Positions 44,858 to 53,231 of a stretch of DNA of 64,000 nucleotides are shown one piece after another. Source of the stretch: Bradyrhizobium rifense (GTDB lineage: Bacteria; Pseudomonadota; Alphaproteobacteria; Rhizobiales; Xanthobacteraceae); assembly GCF_008123425.1 (NCBI RefSeq), contig NZ_VSSS01000016.1:161013-225012 (forward strand), given 5' to 3'. A model generated the notes under the pieces. The model did no database searches, was not told the origin of the DNA, and saw only the letters and a program-made list of their open reading frames with translations. A program made the position numbers and the translations under genes. The first letter of the stretch is position 1. Each line of letters starts with the position of its first letter.

Positions 44858-45367
44858 TTACCGCTCGAACGCGGCCTTCAGCGCGTTGAGATGCGGCACC
44901 AGCGGATTGCCGATCGAGGGGTGATCGACCGGCGGGTTGTGAATGGTGGTGTCGAGGCGGCGGACGCGGGTCTGCAGGCTCATCGAGCGATGGATCAGCT
45001 CCTGGAGCATTGACGGCAGCTTCTCGATGGTGTCGGCGGGGCCGGGATCCGCTGCGCTGAGCTTGACCTTGGTCTTCTCGCGGTTGGCCTGGACCAGCGT
45101 CATCTCGCCTTCCTTCACCGCACGATGCAGCAGCAGCCACGAGGCGAGCTGCATCAGGCGCGTGGTCAGGCGCATGCTCTCGGTCGCATAGGTGAGGCTG
45201 ACGGCGCGATCGAGCGCCTTGGCCTCGTTGCGGCCGGCGCCGTCGAGATAGGCGGCGGTCTCTTCGACCAGATCCATGCCTTCACGGAACAGGGCGCCAA
45301 AGGCCGCAGAATTGGTGAACCGCTCGCTGAGTTGAACGAGAGCGCCGTCGGCTTGCAAACGTTCCAT
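44858..45367 (-). CDS. DUF1465 family protein
   Basis: A 169-aa soluble, mostly helical protein starting MERLQADGALVQLSERFTNS. LFREGMDLVEETAAYLDGAG and YATESMRLTTRLMQLASWLL are the conserved helices of DUF1465, an alphaproteobacterial family. Some members are said to act in cell-cycle control, but I cannot confirm that from sequence. It stands alone on the minus strand, with a candidate small RNA gene ending about 150 bp upstream. Confidence 0.85.
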   Translation of the reverse strand: MERLQADGALVQLSERFTNSAAFGALFREGMDLVEETAAYLDGAGRNEAKALDRAVSLTYATESMRLTTRLMQLASWLLLHRAVKEGEMTLVQANREKTKVKLSAADPGPADTIEKLPSMLQELIHRSMSLQTRVRRLDTTIHNPPVDHPSIGNPLVPHLNALKAAFER

Positions 45368-45519
45368 GGTTAACGCCCCTTACGCAACTGTTTACCCGTC
45401 CGGCTTTGGCGCCGGCTTATGATGAACAAATCATTGCGCGAGCGAACCGCGGAGTCCAGCGGCAAGCGCGGATATGGTTTCCGCGGGTCATTCCTCGGAA
45501 TTCAACCGAGTCTAGACGC

Positions 45520-45547
45520 AAAAAAGAGCCGCCGGAAAACCGGCGGC
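45520..45547 (-). terminator. Intrinsic terminator on minus strand upstream of DUF1465 gene
   Basis: The perfect 8-bp stem GCCGCCGG-TTTT-CCGGCGGC is followed on the minus strand by TCTTTTTT. On the plus strand the tail is only TTTGAAAG, so the direction is minus. It ends a short transcript that starts somewhere right of it. Confidence 0.85.
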
Positions 45548-45635
45548 TTTGAAAGTTGATAACAGGGAGGCGTCAAACAGAGTGGACAGGAGCCACTCGG
45601 TGTCCAAACGAGGACAGTTCCAGTCATAAACTCGA
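45520..45635 (-). ncRNA. Candidate small RNA with anti-Shine-Dalgarno loops
   Basis: About 115 nt of minus-strand transcript ending in a strong intrinsic terminator. Three hairpins can be drawn: TGTCC-TCGTTT-GGACA (45616-45601), GAGTGG-CTCCTGT-CCACTC (45598-45580) with an anti-Shine-Dalgarno CUCCU in its loop, and the terminator. Between the last two is an unpaired CGCCTCCCTGTT (45572-45561). Exposed CCUCCC motifs are typical of trans-acting sRNAs in rhizobia. No open reading frame is present. It could instead be an attenuated leader of the DUF1465 gene, but that start is 150 bp beyond the terminator. The 5' end is estimated. Confidence 0.55.
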
Positions 45636-45882
45636 AAGCTTAATCAGGAGTAAACGAACGATTTTTTTGAGGGTTCGTTAGCCATGTCGGTCACTGGCCG
45701 AGTGTGCTGCGGAACGAACGGCAAAGCGCGGCAGCCCCTCATGGTGAGGAGCGCGCATCGCGCGCGTCTCGAACCATGCTGGCCCCCGCTCTCGCCCGCG
45801 GCCATCCTTCGAGACGACCGCTACGCGGTCTCCTCAGGATGAGGACTATGGATGGTGGTCAGGCCCGCTCCAGCGTCGAGTT
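45548..45882. other. Gap between the candidate sRNA terminator and the DUF1192 gene
   Basis: No protein gene is seen. It holds the candidate sRNA, an inverted pair AACGAAC (45654-45660) / GTTCGTT (45673-45679) that could be part of the sRNA promoter region, and repeat C copy 3. Confidence 0.5.
45735..45845. repeat. Palindromic intergenic repeat C, copy 3
   Basis: The left half is CCTCATGGTGAGGAGCGCGC then GCGCGCGTCTCGAACCATG. The right half is CCATCCTTCGAGACG, a CCGCTACGCGG hairpin and TCCTCAGGATGAGGA. Same layout as copy 1. Confidence 0.78.
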
Positions 45883-46074
45883 CTACGACTTGAAGACGCT
45901 GTTCGCCGCATCGCGCGAGGCGCGCTTCTTGGTGGCGGCTTCTTCCAATCTTGCGATCTCGGTCTTGAGCAGGGTCACGCGCTCGGTCAGTTCCTCGACC
46001 GACAACAGTGAGAGATCCTGTCCGATCTCGTGGGTGACCTTCTTGCGCGGGCGGTCGTCGTCTTCGGTCGGCAT
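45883..46074 (-). CDS. DUF1192 family protein
   Basis: A 63-aa protein starting MPTEDDDRPRKKVTHEIGQD. LSLLSVEELTERVTLLKTEI is the conserved DUF1192 helix, followed by a Lys/Arg/Ala-rich end. The ribosome binding site AGGAGGAACC is strong. The family is confined to alphaproteobacteria and commonly lies divergent from an NAD(P)H:quinone oxidoreductase gene, as here (111 bp apart). Function unknown; the coiled-coil helix suggests protein binding. Confidence 0.88.
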   Translation of the reverse strand: MPTEDDDRPRKKVTHEIGQDLSLLSVEELTERVTLLKTEIARLEEAATKKRASRDAANSVFKS

Positions 46075-46185
46075 CGTGGTTCCTCCTGCGTTCGCGGATC
46101 ACACGGCTGAGGCGGTTGCCAGCCCGGACCGCGCTGGCTAATCAAAGGCCTCGTTCCCCCTCGCACCTTTGCTCAAGGACACATC

Positions 46186-47184
46186 ATGGACAAGCTGCCC
46201 GCGCAAATGACCGTGGTCGCCATCTCCAAGCCCGGCGGACCGGAGGTGCTGGTGCCGGAACAACGGGCCCTGCCGCAGCCCGGTCCCGACGAGATCTTGG
46301 TCAAGGTGGAGGCCGCCGGTGTCAACCGACCCGATGTGGCGCAGCGTTCCGGTGCCTATCCGCCGCCGCCCGGCGCCAGCGACCTGCCCGGCCTCGAAAT
46401 CGCCGGTGAAGTGGTCGCCGTCGGCAGCAATGCCAAAAAGCACAAGATCGGCGACAAGGTGATGTCGCTCGTCGCCGGCGGCGGCTATGCGCAGTACTGC
46501 ATCGCGCAGGACGCCCAGGCGATGAGCGTGCCGCCGGCGCTGTCGATCACGGAAGCCGGTGCGCTGCCGGAAACCCTGATGACGGTCTGGCACAATGTGT
46601 TCGAGCGCGGCGGCCTGAAGGCCGGCGAGACGCTGCTGATCCATGGCGGCTCTTCCGGCATCGGCACCATGGCGATCCAGCTCGCGAAGGCGTTCGGCGC
46701 AAAAGTGTTCGTCACCGTCGGATCGCAGGACAAGATCGATGCCTGCCTCAAGCTCGGCGCCGACCGCGCCATCAACTACAAGACCGAAGACTTCGTCGCC
46801 GTGGTCAAGGAAGAGACCGACAAGGCCGGCGTCAATCTGATCCTCGACATGGTCGCCGGCGAGTATGTCGACCGCAACTATGACGCCGCCGCGGTCGACG
46901 GCCGCATCGTGCAGATCGCAACCCTCAACGGCCCCAAGGTCAGCGTCAACATCGCAAAGGTGATGGTGAAACGGTTGACCCATACCGGCTCGACCTTGCG
47001 CCCCCGTAGTAATGCGGACAAGGCAGCCATGGTGGCTGCGATTGAAGCGAAAGTGATGCCGCTTTTGCGCGAAGGCCGCGTCAAACCGCTGATGGACAGC
47101 TCTTTCCCGCTGGAAAGGGCATCCGACGCGCACCGGCGCATGGAGACCTCGGCACATATTGGCAAAATTGTGTTGGAGGTCTAG
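46186..47184 (+). CDS. NAD(P)H-quinone oxidoreductase, PIG3/TP53I3-like family
   Basis: A 332-aa medium-chain dehydrogenase/reductase without catalytic zinc. It starts MDKLPAQMTVVAISKPGGPE. VKVEAAGVNRPDVAQRSGAY is the N-terminal family block and LLIHGGSSGIGTMAIQLAKA is the nucleotide-binding motif. ADRAINYKTEDFVAVVKEET and GRIVQIATLNG follow. It reduces quinones with NADPH, probably as oxidative-stress protection. It is divergent from DUF1192, a recurrent alphaproteobacterial pair. Confidence 0.93.
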   Translation: MDKLPAQMTVVAISKPGGPEVLVPEQRALPQPGPDEILVKVEAAGVNRPDVAQRSGAYPPPPGASDLPGLEIAGEVVAVGSNAKKHKIGDKVMSLVAGGGYAQYCIAQDAQAMSVPPALSITEAGALPETLMTVWHNVFERGGLKAGETLLIHGGSSGIGTMAIQLAKAFGAKVFVTVGSQDKIDACLKLGADRAINYKTEDFVAVVKEETDKAGVNLILDMVAGEYVDRNYDAAAVDGRIVQIATLNGPKVSVNIAKVMVKRLTHTGSTLRPRSNADKAAMVAAIEAKVMPLLREGRVKPLMDSSFPLERASDAHRRMETSAHIGKIVLEV

Positions 47185-47349
47185 GCCGCTGGCCCACCGG
47201 ACCCGCCGGAAACCCTTTGATTTTCCTCGCTTTCGTGCCATCTATCGCGAAATGCCGAACCAATTCCGTCCGGTCTGAAATCGTCTTTACGTGCCAGCCT
47301 TGCACTTAGCCTCGCACTCAGAGTTTGCGTCGAACGCGGAGAACTGACC

Positions 47350-50226
47350 TTGCGTCTGATCAGGTGCCTCGCGCCCATCGCGCTGGGCCTCATGATTCTT
47401 GTCGCCGCGTCGCCTGCACGCGCGCTTGACGCTGTCAGCGTCCGCGGTGACGCGCCCGCCATCGACCTCACCGGCGTGCTCGAGCATCAGCGCAGCGACG
47501 CCGACCGCATCCAGGTCTCGACCGCACCCGGCACCGACGGCATCGTCCGCCGCATCGAGGTGCGCGCCCGCGAGGGCGGCCAGAACTGGGTGGTGTTCGC
47601 GCTCGCCAACAACACCGACGACCAGCTCGACCGTCTGATCGTCGCCCCGCATTACCGCATCGTGTCGTCAGGGCTGCTGTGGCCCGACCTCGGGCTGTCG
47701 CGCATCGCGACCATTACGCCCTCGACCGGCGACCGGCCGGAGCGGCAGGAAAGCCCGACCGCCGACGTGTTCCGCATCACGCTCGACCCCGGCGCCGTCG
47801 TCACCTTCGTCGCGGAACTGCGCACCGACAAGCTGCCGCAGCTCTATCTGTGGGAGCCGGAAGCCTACAAGGACAAGGTCAACTCGTTCACGCTGTACCA
47901 GGGCATCGTGATCGGCATTTCCGGTCTTTTGGCGCTAGTGCTGACCATTCTGTTCGTCGTGAAGGGCAGCATCATGTTCCCAGCAGCGGCTGCGCTGGCC
48001 TGGGCGGTGCTCGTTTATATCGGCGTCGACTTCGGCTTCTGGGGCAAGGTGCTCGACATGTCGAACAACGCCGAGCGCATCTGGCGCGCGGCCGGTGAAG
48101 CGATATTGGCGGCGACGCTGCTGGTGTTTTTGTTTGCCTATCTCAACCTCAGTCGATGGCATGTGCGCTACTCCCACATCACGGTGGGCTGGCTCGCGTT
48201 CCTCGGCTCGCTGGTCGCGCTCGCTCTGTTCGACCCGGCCGTTGCCTCCGGCATCGCGCGCATCTCTTTGGTGCTGATCGCCTTCGCCGGCTTCGCGCTG
48301 ATCGTCTATCTCTCGACCCACGGCTTCGACCGCGCCGTGCTGCTGATCCCGACCTGGTTCCTCCTCGTGGTCTGGGTGGTCGCGGCCGGCATGACGGTGG
48401 CCGGTTCCGTCACCAACGACATCGTCGGCCCGGCGCTGCTCGGCGGCCTCGTGCTGATCGTGATGCTGATCGGCTTCACGGTGATGCAGCACGCCTTTGC
48501 CGGCGGCGGCGCCACCACCGGCGTCGTCTCCGATATCGAGCGGCGCGCGCTGGCGCTGGCCGGTTCCGGCGACCTGATCTGGGACTGGGACGTTTCCGCC
48601 GACAAGGTGTTCACCAGCCCTGAGACCGAAGCCCTGCTCGGCCTCAAGCGCGGCACACTGGAAGGCCCGGCCGCCTCCTGGCTGGAGGTGCTGCACCCGC
48701 TCGACCAGGACCGTTTCCGCGCCGCGCTCGACAGCGTGCTCGACCAGCGCCGCGGCCGGCTGGTGCAGGATTTCCGCCTGCGCACCCCTGACGGCCATTT
48801 CATGTGGTTCGCGCTGAAGGCGCGCCCGGTGGTCGGCTCCGACGGCGAAGTCTCGCGCGTGGTCGGCACGCTCACCGACGTCACTGAACTCCGCAACGCC
48901 GAGGAACGCCTGCTGCACGATTCCGTGCATGACAACCTCACCGGCCTGCCCAACCGCAAGCTGTTCATGGACCGGTTAGGCGCGGTCGCGCATTTCGCCA
49001 AGTCGATGCCGACGCTGCGGCCGACACTGATGGTGATCGACCTCGACCGCTTCAAGCAGGTCAACGATTCCGTCGGCATCGCGGTCGGCGATTCCATCCT
49101 GCTGACGCTGGCCCGCCGCCTCACCCGCATCCTGAAGCCGCAGGACACGCTGGCGCGGCTCGCCGGCGACCAGTTCGGCCTGATCCTGCTCTCGGAGCAG
49201 GATCCCGCCCGCATCACCGCCTTCGCCGAAACCATCCGCAAGACCATCCGCGCGCCGATCGCCTTCAACGACCGCGAAATCTTCCTGACCGCCTCGATCG
49301 GGCTCGCCCTTTCTGATCCGCAAGTTCAACTGACGGACGAGATCATCAAGGACGCCGAGCTTGCGATGTATCATTCCAAGCGCATCGGCGGCGACCGCAT
49401 CGACGTCTACAAGCCCGCGATGCGTGCGCGGAAGACCGATCGCCTGACGCTGGAGAGCGAGCTGCGCCGCGCCATCGAGCGGCAGGAGCTCACGATCCTC
49501 TATCAGCCGATCGTGCGGCTGGAGGATCGCTCGGTCGCGGGCTTCGAGGCGCTGGTGCGCTGGGATCATCCGAAACTCGGCCGCATGGCGCCGTCGGAAT
49601 TCATCACCATCGCAGAAGAGACCGGCCTGATCGTCGACCTCGGCATGTTCGTGCTTGATCAGACCGCAAAGCAGCTCTCGATCTGGCAGCGTGCGATGCG
49701 CTCGCGCGAGCCGATCTTCGCCTCCGTCAACGTCTCTTCGCGGCAGCTGCTGCGCCATGACCTGATCCACGACATCCGCACCGTACTGTCGCGCTCCTCG
49801 GTGGCGCGCGGCACGCTGAAGCTGGAATTGACGGAATCGCTGGTGATGGAGAATCCGGAGCACGCAGCCCAAATGCTGACGCGGATCCGCGAGCTCGGAA
49901 CTGGACTATCGCTCGACGATTTCGGCACCGGCCATTCGTCGCTGGCCTATCTCCAGCGTTTCCCGTTCGACACCATCAAGATCGACCAGTCCTTCGTCCG
50001 CACCACCAACCGCGGCACGCGGCCGGTGATCCTGAAGTCGATCATCGCGCTCGCGCATGATCTCGGCATGGACGTGGTGGCGGAAGGCGCCGAGACCGAT
50101 TCCGACGCGGTCGAGCTGTATCAGCTGGGCTGCGAATACGCGCAGGGCTTCGCCTTCGGCGAGCCGATGGACGCGGATGCCGCGATGCGGCTACTGACCG
50201 AAGTGCGGCTGGAAGCGGCGAGCTAG
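47350..50226 (+). CDS. Membrane PAS-GGDEF-EAL protein with degenerate GGDEF motif
   Basis: A 958-aa protein; TTG 47350 is favoured by GGAG 8 bp upstream. Order: signal peptide (LAPIALGLMILVAASPARA), periplasmic domain to about residue 180, a seven-helix membrane region (about 180-380), PAS (about 395-520; LIWDWDVSADKVFTSPETEA), GGDEF (about 525-690) and EAL (about 700-945). The GGDEF site reads AGDQF near residue 603. The EAL site is complete: FEALVRWDHP, VNVSSRQLL, LELTES, LDDFGTGHSS, KIDQSF, VAEGAET. I infer mainly a c-di-GMP phosphodiesterase whose GGDEF part may be regulatory. The 7TM layout resembles 7TMR-DISM receptors. Confidence 0.9.
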   Translation: MRLIRCLAPIALGLMILVAASPARALDAVSVRGDAPAIDLTGVLEHQRSDADRIQVSTAPGTDGIVRRIEVRAREGGQNWVVFALANNTDDQLDRLIVAPHYRIVSSGLLWPDLGLSRIATITPSTGDRPERQESPTADVFRITLDPGAVVTFVAELRTDKLPQLYLWEPEAYKDKVNSFTLYQGIVIGISGLLALVLTILFVVKGSIMFPAAAALAWAVLVYIGVDFGFWGKVLDMSNNAERIWRAAGEAILAATLLVFLFAYLNLSRWHVRYSHITVGWLAFLGSLVALALFDPAVASGIARISLVLIAFAGFALIVYLSTHGFDRAVLLIPTWFLLVVWVVAAGMTVAGSVTNDIVGPALLGGLVLIVMLIGFTVMQHAFAGGGATTGVVSDIERRALALAGSGDLIWDWDVSADKVFTSPETEALLGLKRGTLEGPAASWLEVLHPLDQDRFRAALDSVLDQRRGRLVQDFRLRTPDGHFMWFALKARPVVGSDGEVSRVVGTLTDVTELRNAEERLLHDSVHDNLTGLPNRKLFMDRLGAVAHFAKSMPTLRPTLMVIDLDRFKQVNDSVGIAVGDSILLTLARRLTRILKPQDTLARLAGDQFGLILLSEQDPARITAFAETIRKTIRAPIAFNDREIFLTASIGLALSDPQVQLTDEIIKDAELAMYHSKRIGGDRIDVYKPAMRARKTDRLTLESELRRAIERQELTILYQPIVRLEDRSVAGFEALVRWDHPKLGRMAPSEFITIAEETGLIVDLGMFVLDQTAKQLSIWQRAMRSREPIFASVNVSSRQLLRHDLIHDIRTVLSRSSVARGTLKLELTESLVMENPEHAAQMLTRIRELGTGLSLDDFGTGHSSLAYLQRFPFDTIKIDQSFVRTTNRGTRPVILKSIIALAHDLGMDVVAEGAETDSDAVELYQLGCEYAQGFAFGEPMDADAAMRLLTEVRLEAAS

Positions 50227-50504
50227 TCGCTCTTTACGCCGGGCCTGCGCCGGTCACTCTTCTGCTTCGTGAACCGCACCGTCTGGCCGTCCGGCATCCG
50301 CGTGGCCTTGAAACCCGCGGCGAGGCAGGCTTCGCGCTGCGGCATCTGGATATCCGGGCTGCGCGAGGTATCCCACCATGAGGCACGGTTCGCCGCCCGC
50401 GGCAGGGCCGCGCCGATGATCTCCTCGATCTCTTCGAAGCTCAGCATGAACTCCGTCTGCTTCTGCCGCATCAGGTAATCGCGTAGCGCGTCGTAGTCGT
50501 TCAC
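50223..50504 (-). CDS. DUF7662-like small protein
   Basis: A 93-aa protein starting MNDYDALRDYLMRQKQTEFM. LSFEEIEEIIGAALPRAAN and ASWWDTSR are conserved in a family that I recall as DUF7662, often found with restriction or transcription-related genes but with no proven role. The end (MPDGQTVRFTKQKSDRRR) is basic. It is convergent with the GGDEF-EAL gene, overlapping its stop by 4 bp, and divergent from the next diguanylate cyclase gene. Confidence 0.75.
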   Translation of the reverse strand: MNDYDALRDYLMRQKQTEFMLSFEEIEEIIGAALPRAANRASWWDTSRSPDIQMPQREACLAAGFKATRMPDGQTVRFTKQKSDRRRPGVKSD

Positions 50505-50649
50505 CGCCGTCCTCTATCCCTTTGTCCGCGATCTGGTCTGCTCAAAAGCAGGACCGGCGGAAACCAATCCTTAACTGATTGCAGCAGCGCCGTCGCGGCT
50601 TAAACACTACGCAAGATTTCAGGCGCATCCACTAGGGTGGGAGCAAAGG

Positions 50650-52146
50650 ATGCTGTCTGGATGGCGCGAAGCCACGGCCCGCCGGCCCTGGCGTATTTCG
50701 GCGAAGCTGCTGATCATCTCGTCCGTCGTGACGGTGATCGGCTTTTCCGCCATTTGCGTCAACGTCATGCTGGACATGCGCCGCGGCGAGGAGGCGCTGG
50801 CCCGCCAGACGCTGGAAAACCTGGCCACGTCGATCGACGCCGACATCAGCCGCAACATCGATATCTACGACCTGTCGCTGAAGGCGGTCGCCAACAACAT
50901 GCTGCTGCCCGAGATCAACACGGTCTCGAAGCCGATCCGCCAGCTCATCCTGTTCGACCACGCCACGACCGCAAAGCATTTCGGCGCCATCCAGGTGTTC
51001 GATGCGGACGGCAATCTGGCCATCGATGCTTCCACGCTCGATCCGGTTCCGGATAATCGCGGCAGTGAGGAGTATTTCACGGTCCACCGCAACAATCCCA
51101 ATGCCGGCCTCTTCATCAGCCGCCCGATGCTGTTTCGCGGCGCCTACTCGATCGTGCTGAGCCGGCGTCTCAGCGATACCGACGGCGGCTTCATGGGGGT
51201 CGTCGCCGGCTCGATCCGCTTCACTTACTTCCACGAATTGTTCGAGCGGCTGAGCCTCGACCCCGAGGACACCATCACCGTGCTCAAGCGCGACCGCACC
51301 ATCATGATGCGGCGGCCGTTCGATCTCGACATCATCGGCAAGAATCTGAATGACCGCCAGGCCTGGAAGGCCGACAATCTCCGCGCCGGCGGCTCGTTTA
51401 CGGGACAGGGACCGGTCGATCCGACCGCGCGGCTCTATGTGCGCAGCGGCGAAACCGGCCCGCTGTTCGTGGTGGCGGGCAAGCCGCTGAGCACGGTGTT
51501 CGCGCTGTGGCAGAAGGAAGCTGTCCGCATCGGCGCCGTGGTTCTGGTGCTCGCACTGTTCGTGCTCGGATCGGCCATCGTGCTCGCCCGCGAGATCGGC
51601 CGCCGTGCGGATGCCGAAAGCAAGCTCGAGGAGATGGCGACGACGGACGCGCTCACGGGCCTGCGCAACCGCCGCAAGTTCGACCATGTCATCGACATCG
51701 AATGGCGCCGCGCCATGCGCCAGAAGACACAGGTTGCGCTGTTGATGATCGATGCCGATCACTTCAAGGCCTACAACGATACGTTTGGTCATCAGGCCGG
51801 CGACCAGGTGCTGGTCGGCATCGCCATCTGCATCTCCGATTCAGTGCACCGCGCCGGCGACTGCGCCGCGCGCTATGGCGGCGAGGAGTTCGCGGTGCTG
51901 TTGCCGAACACGTCGGCCACCGACGCCTTCAGGATCGCCGAGACCATCCGGGCCAAGGTGCTGGGCTGGTCCGACGGCGGCGCGGGATCGACCGTCTCCT
52001 GCGGCATCGCCAGCCTCGCGCCGACCAGCGGCATGGACTGGGCCATCCTGGTCGCCGCCGCCGACAAGGCGCTCTATGCGGCCAAAGCCGGCGGCCGCAA
52101 TCAGTCGGTGGTGGCGAGCCTGCCGAAGTTGTCGCTGGTGGCTTAA
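50650..52146 (+). CDS. Membrane diguanylate cyclase with periplasmic dCache sensor
   Basis: A 498-aa protein. Helix 1 (LLIISSVVTVIGFSAICVNV) and helix 2 (AVVLVLALFVLGSAIVLARE, about residues 295-315) enclose a periplasmic double-Cache domain of about 250 residues (EEYFTVHRNNPNAGLFISRP). The GGDEF domain has an intact RYGGEEFAVLLP site near residue 409, and RAGD five residues before it is the RxxD product-inhibition site. It should be an active, feedback-inhibited c-di-GMP synthase driven by a small ligand. It lies 145 bp from the divergent DUF7662 gene. Confidence 0.93.
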   Translation: MLSGWREATARRPWRISAKLLIISSVVTVIGFSAICVNVMLDMRRGEEALARQTLENLATSIDADISRNIDIYDLSLKAVANNMLLPEINTVSKPIRQLILFDHATTAKHFGAIQVFDADGNLAIDASTLDPVPDNRGSEEYFTVHRNNPNAGLFISRPMLFRGAYSIVLSRRLSDTDGGFMGVVAGSIRFTYFHELFERLSLDPEDTITVLKRDRTIMMRRPFDLDIIGKNLNDRQAWKADNLRAGGSFTGQGPVDPTARLYVRSGETGPLFVVAGKPLSTVFALWQKEAVRIGAVVLVLALFVLGSAIVLAREIGRRADAESKLEEMATTDALTGLRNRRKFDHVIDIEWRRAMRQKTQVALLMIDADHFKAYNDTFGHQAGDQVLVGIAICISDSVHRAGDCAARYGGEEFAVLLPNTSATDAFRIAETIRAKVLGWSDGGAGSTVSCGIASLAPTSGMDWAILVAAADKALYAAKAGGRNQSVVASLPKLSLVA

Positions 52147-52151
52147 GGGGC

Positions 52152-53027
52152 CTACAGCCCCAGATACTTCTTCATCTCAGCGATGAGGCCATCACGCAAT
52201 TCCGGCCGCTTGAGGCCGTAGGCGATGTTGGCGCGGAGGAAGCCGGGCTTGGAGCCGCAATCATGGCGCTCGCCCTCGAACTCGACGCCATAGAATTTTT
52301 GCGACTTGGCGAGGCCGATCATGGCGTCGGTGAGCTGGATCTCGCCGCCGGCGCCGCGCTCCTGGGTCTCCAGGATCTTGAAGATCTCGGGCTGGAGAAT
52401 GTAGCGGCCGGTGATCGAGAGATTGGAGGGCGCAGTGCCCTTGGCAGGCTTCTCGACCATGCCGTCGACCTCGAACATCTTGCCGGTGCGCTTTCCGACG
52501 CCGCAGATGCCGTATTGATGGGTGAGATGGTCGGGCACCGCCTCGACCGCAATGACGTTGGATTTTTCGCCGAGCTTGCCCGCGGTCTCGATCATCTGCT
52601 TCAGGCAGCCGGGCGTGTTGAGCACGAGCTCGTCGGGCAGCACCACCGCGAACGGCTCATTGCCGACGATGTCGCGCGCGCACCAGACCGCGTGGCCGAG
52701 GCCGAGCGGCGCCTGCTGGCGGGTGAAGCTGACGGCGCCGGCTTCCGGCTGGTTCTGCGCCAAAATCTCCTGCTCGGCCTTCTTGCCGCGTGCAGCCAAG
52801 GTGCTGTCGAGCTCGAACATCTTGTCGAAATGATCTTCGATGACATTTTTGTTGCGGCCGGTGACGAAGATGAAGTGCTCGATGCCGGCTTCCCTCGCCT
52901 CGTCATAGACGTACTGGATCAGCGGCTTGTCGACGATGGTGAGCATTTCCTTCGGCATCGCCTTGGTGGCGGGCAAGACGCGGGTGCCGAGGCCGGCGAC
53001 GGGGAATACAGCTTTGCGGATTTTCAT
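52152..53027 (-). CDS. galU: UTP-glucose-1-phosphate uridylyltransferase
   Basis: A 291-aa nucleotidyltransferase. KAVFPVAGLGTRVLPATKAM is the nucleotide-binding signature (GxGTRxLPATK), with PKEMLTIVDKPLIQYVYDEA next, and FAVVLPDELVL and VEKPAKGTAPSN further on. It makes UDP-glucose for exopolysaccharide, cyclic glucans and LPS. It is convergent with the diguanylate cyclase gene, 6 bp from its stop. The spacing fits the many genomes in which c-di-GMP and polysaccharide genes are neighbours, but a direct link is not shown. Confidence 0.96.
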   Translation of the reverse strand: MKIRKAVFPVAGLGTRVLPATKAMPKEMLTIVDKPLIQYVYDEAREAGIEHFIFVTGRNKNVIEDHFDKMFELDSTLAARGKKAEQEILAQNQPEAGAVSFTRQQAPLGLGHAVWCARDIVGNEPFAVVLPDELVLNTPGCLKQMIETAGKLGEKSNVIAVEAVPDHLTHQYGICGVGKRTGKMFEVDGMVEKPAKGTAPSNLSITGRYILQPEIFKILETQERGAGGEIQLTDAMIGLAKSQKFYGVEFEGERHDCGSKPGFLRANIAYGLKRPELRDGLIAEMKKYLGL

Positions 53028-53231
53028 GTGATTGATCGAATACCTTGAGGCGCACGTGAAAGGAGCAATGGCATCTTGCTAGCCGTTTTGCAGCCGGTAA
53101 CAAAGGCGGATGTAGGGCTCGGTCTCCTGGAATTCGAGAAAAAGGTGACCAGCAAAATTTCACCTTTGTTAAGATATTGGCAACCGTAACAAGGCCTCCT
53201 GATGGCTGATTTTTGGCCGGACGGGTGGGAC

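Noticed and set aside
45366..45373. CtrA-like half-site TTAACCAT before DUF1465
   Set aside because: It overlaps the start codon itself and has no second half-site at the required spacing, so it is probably chance.
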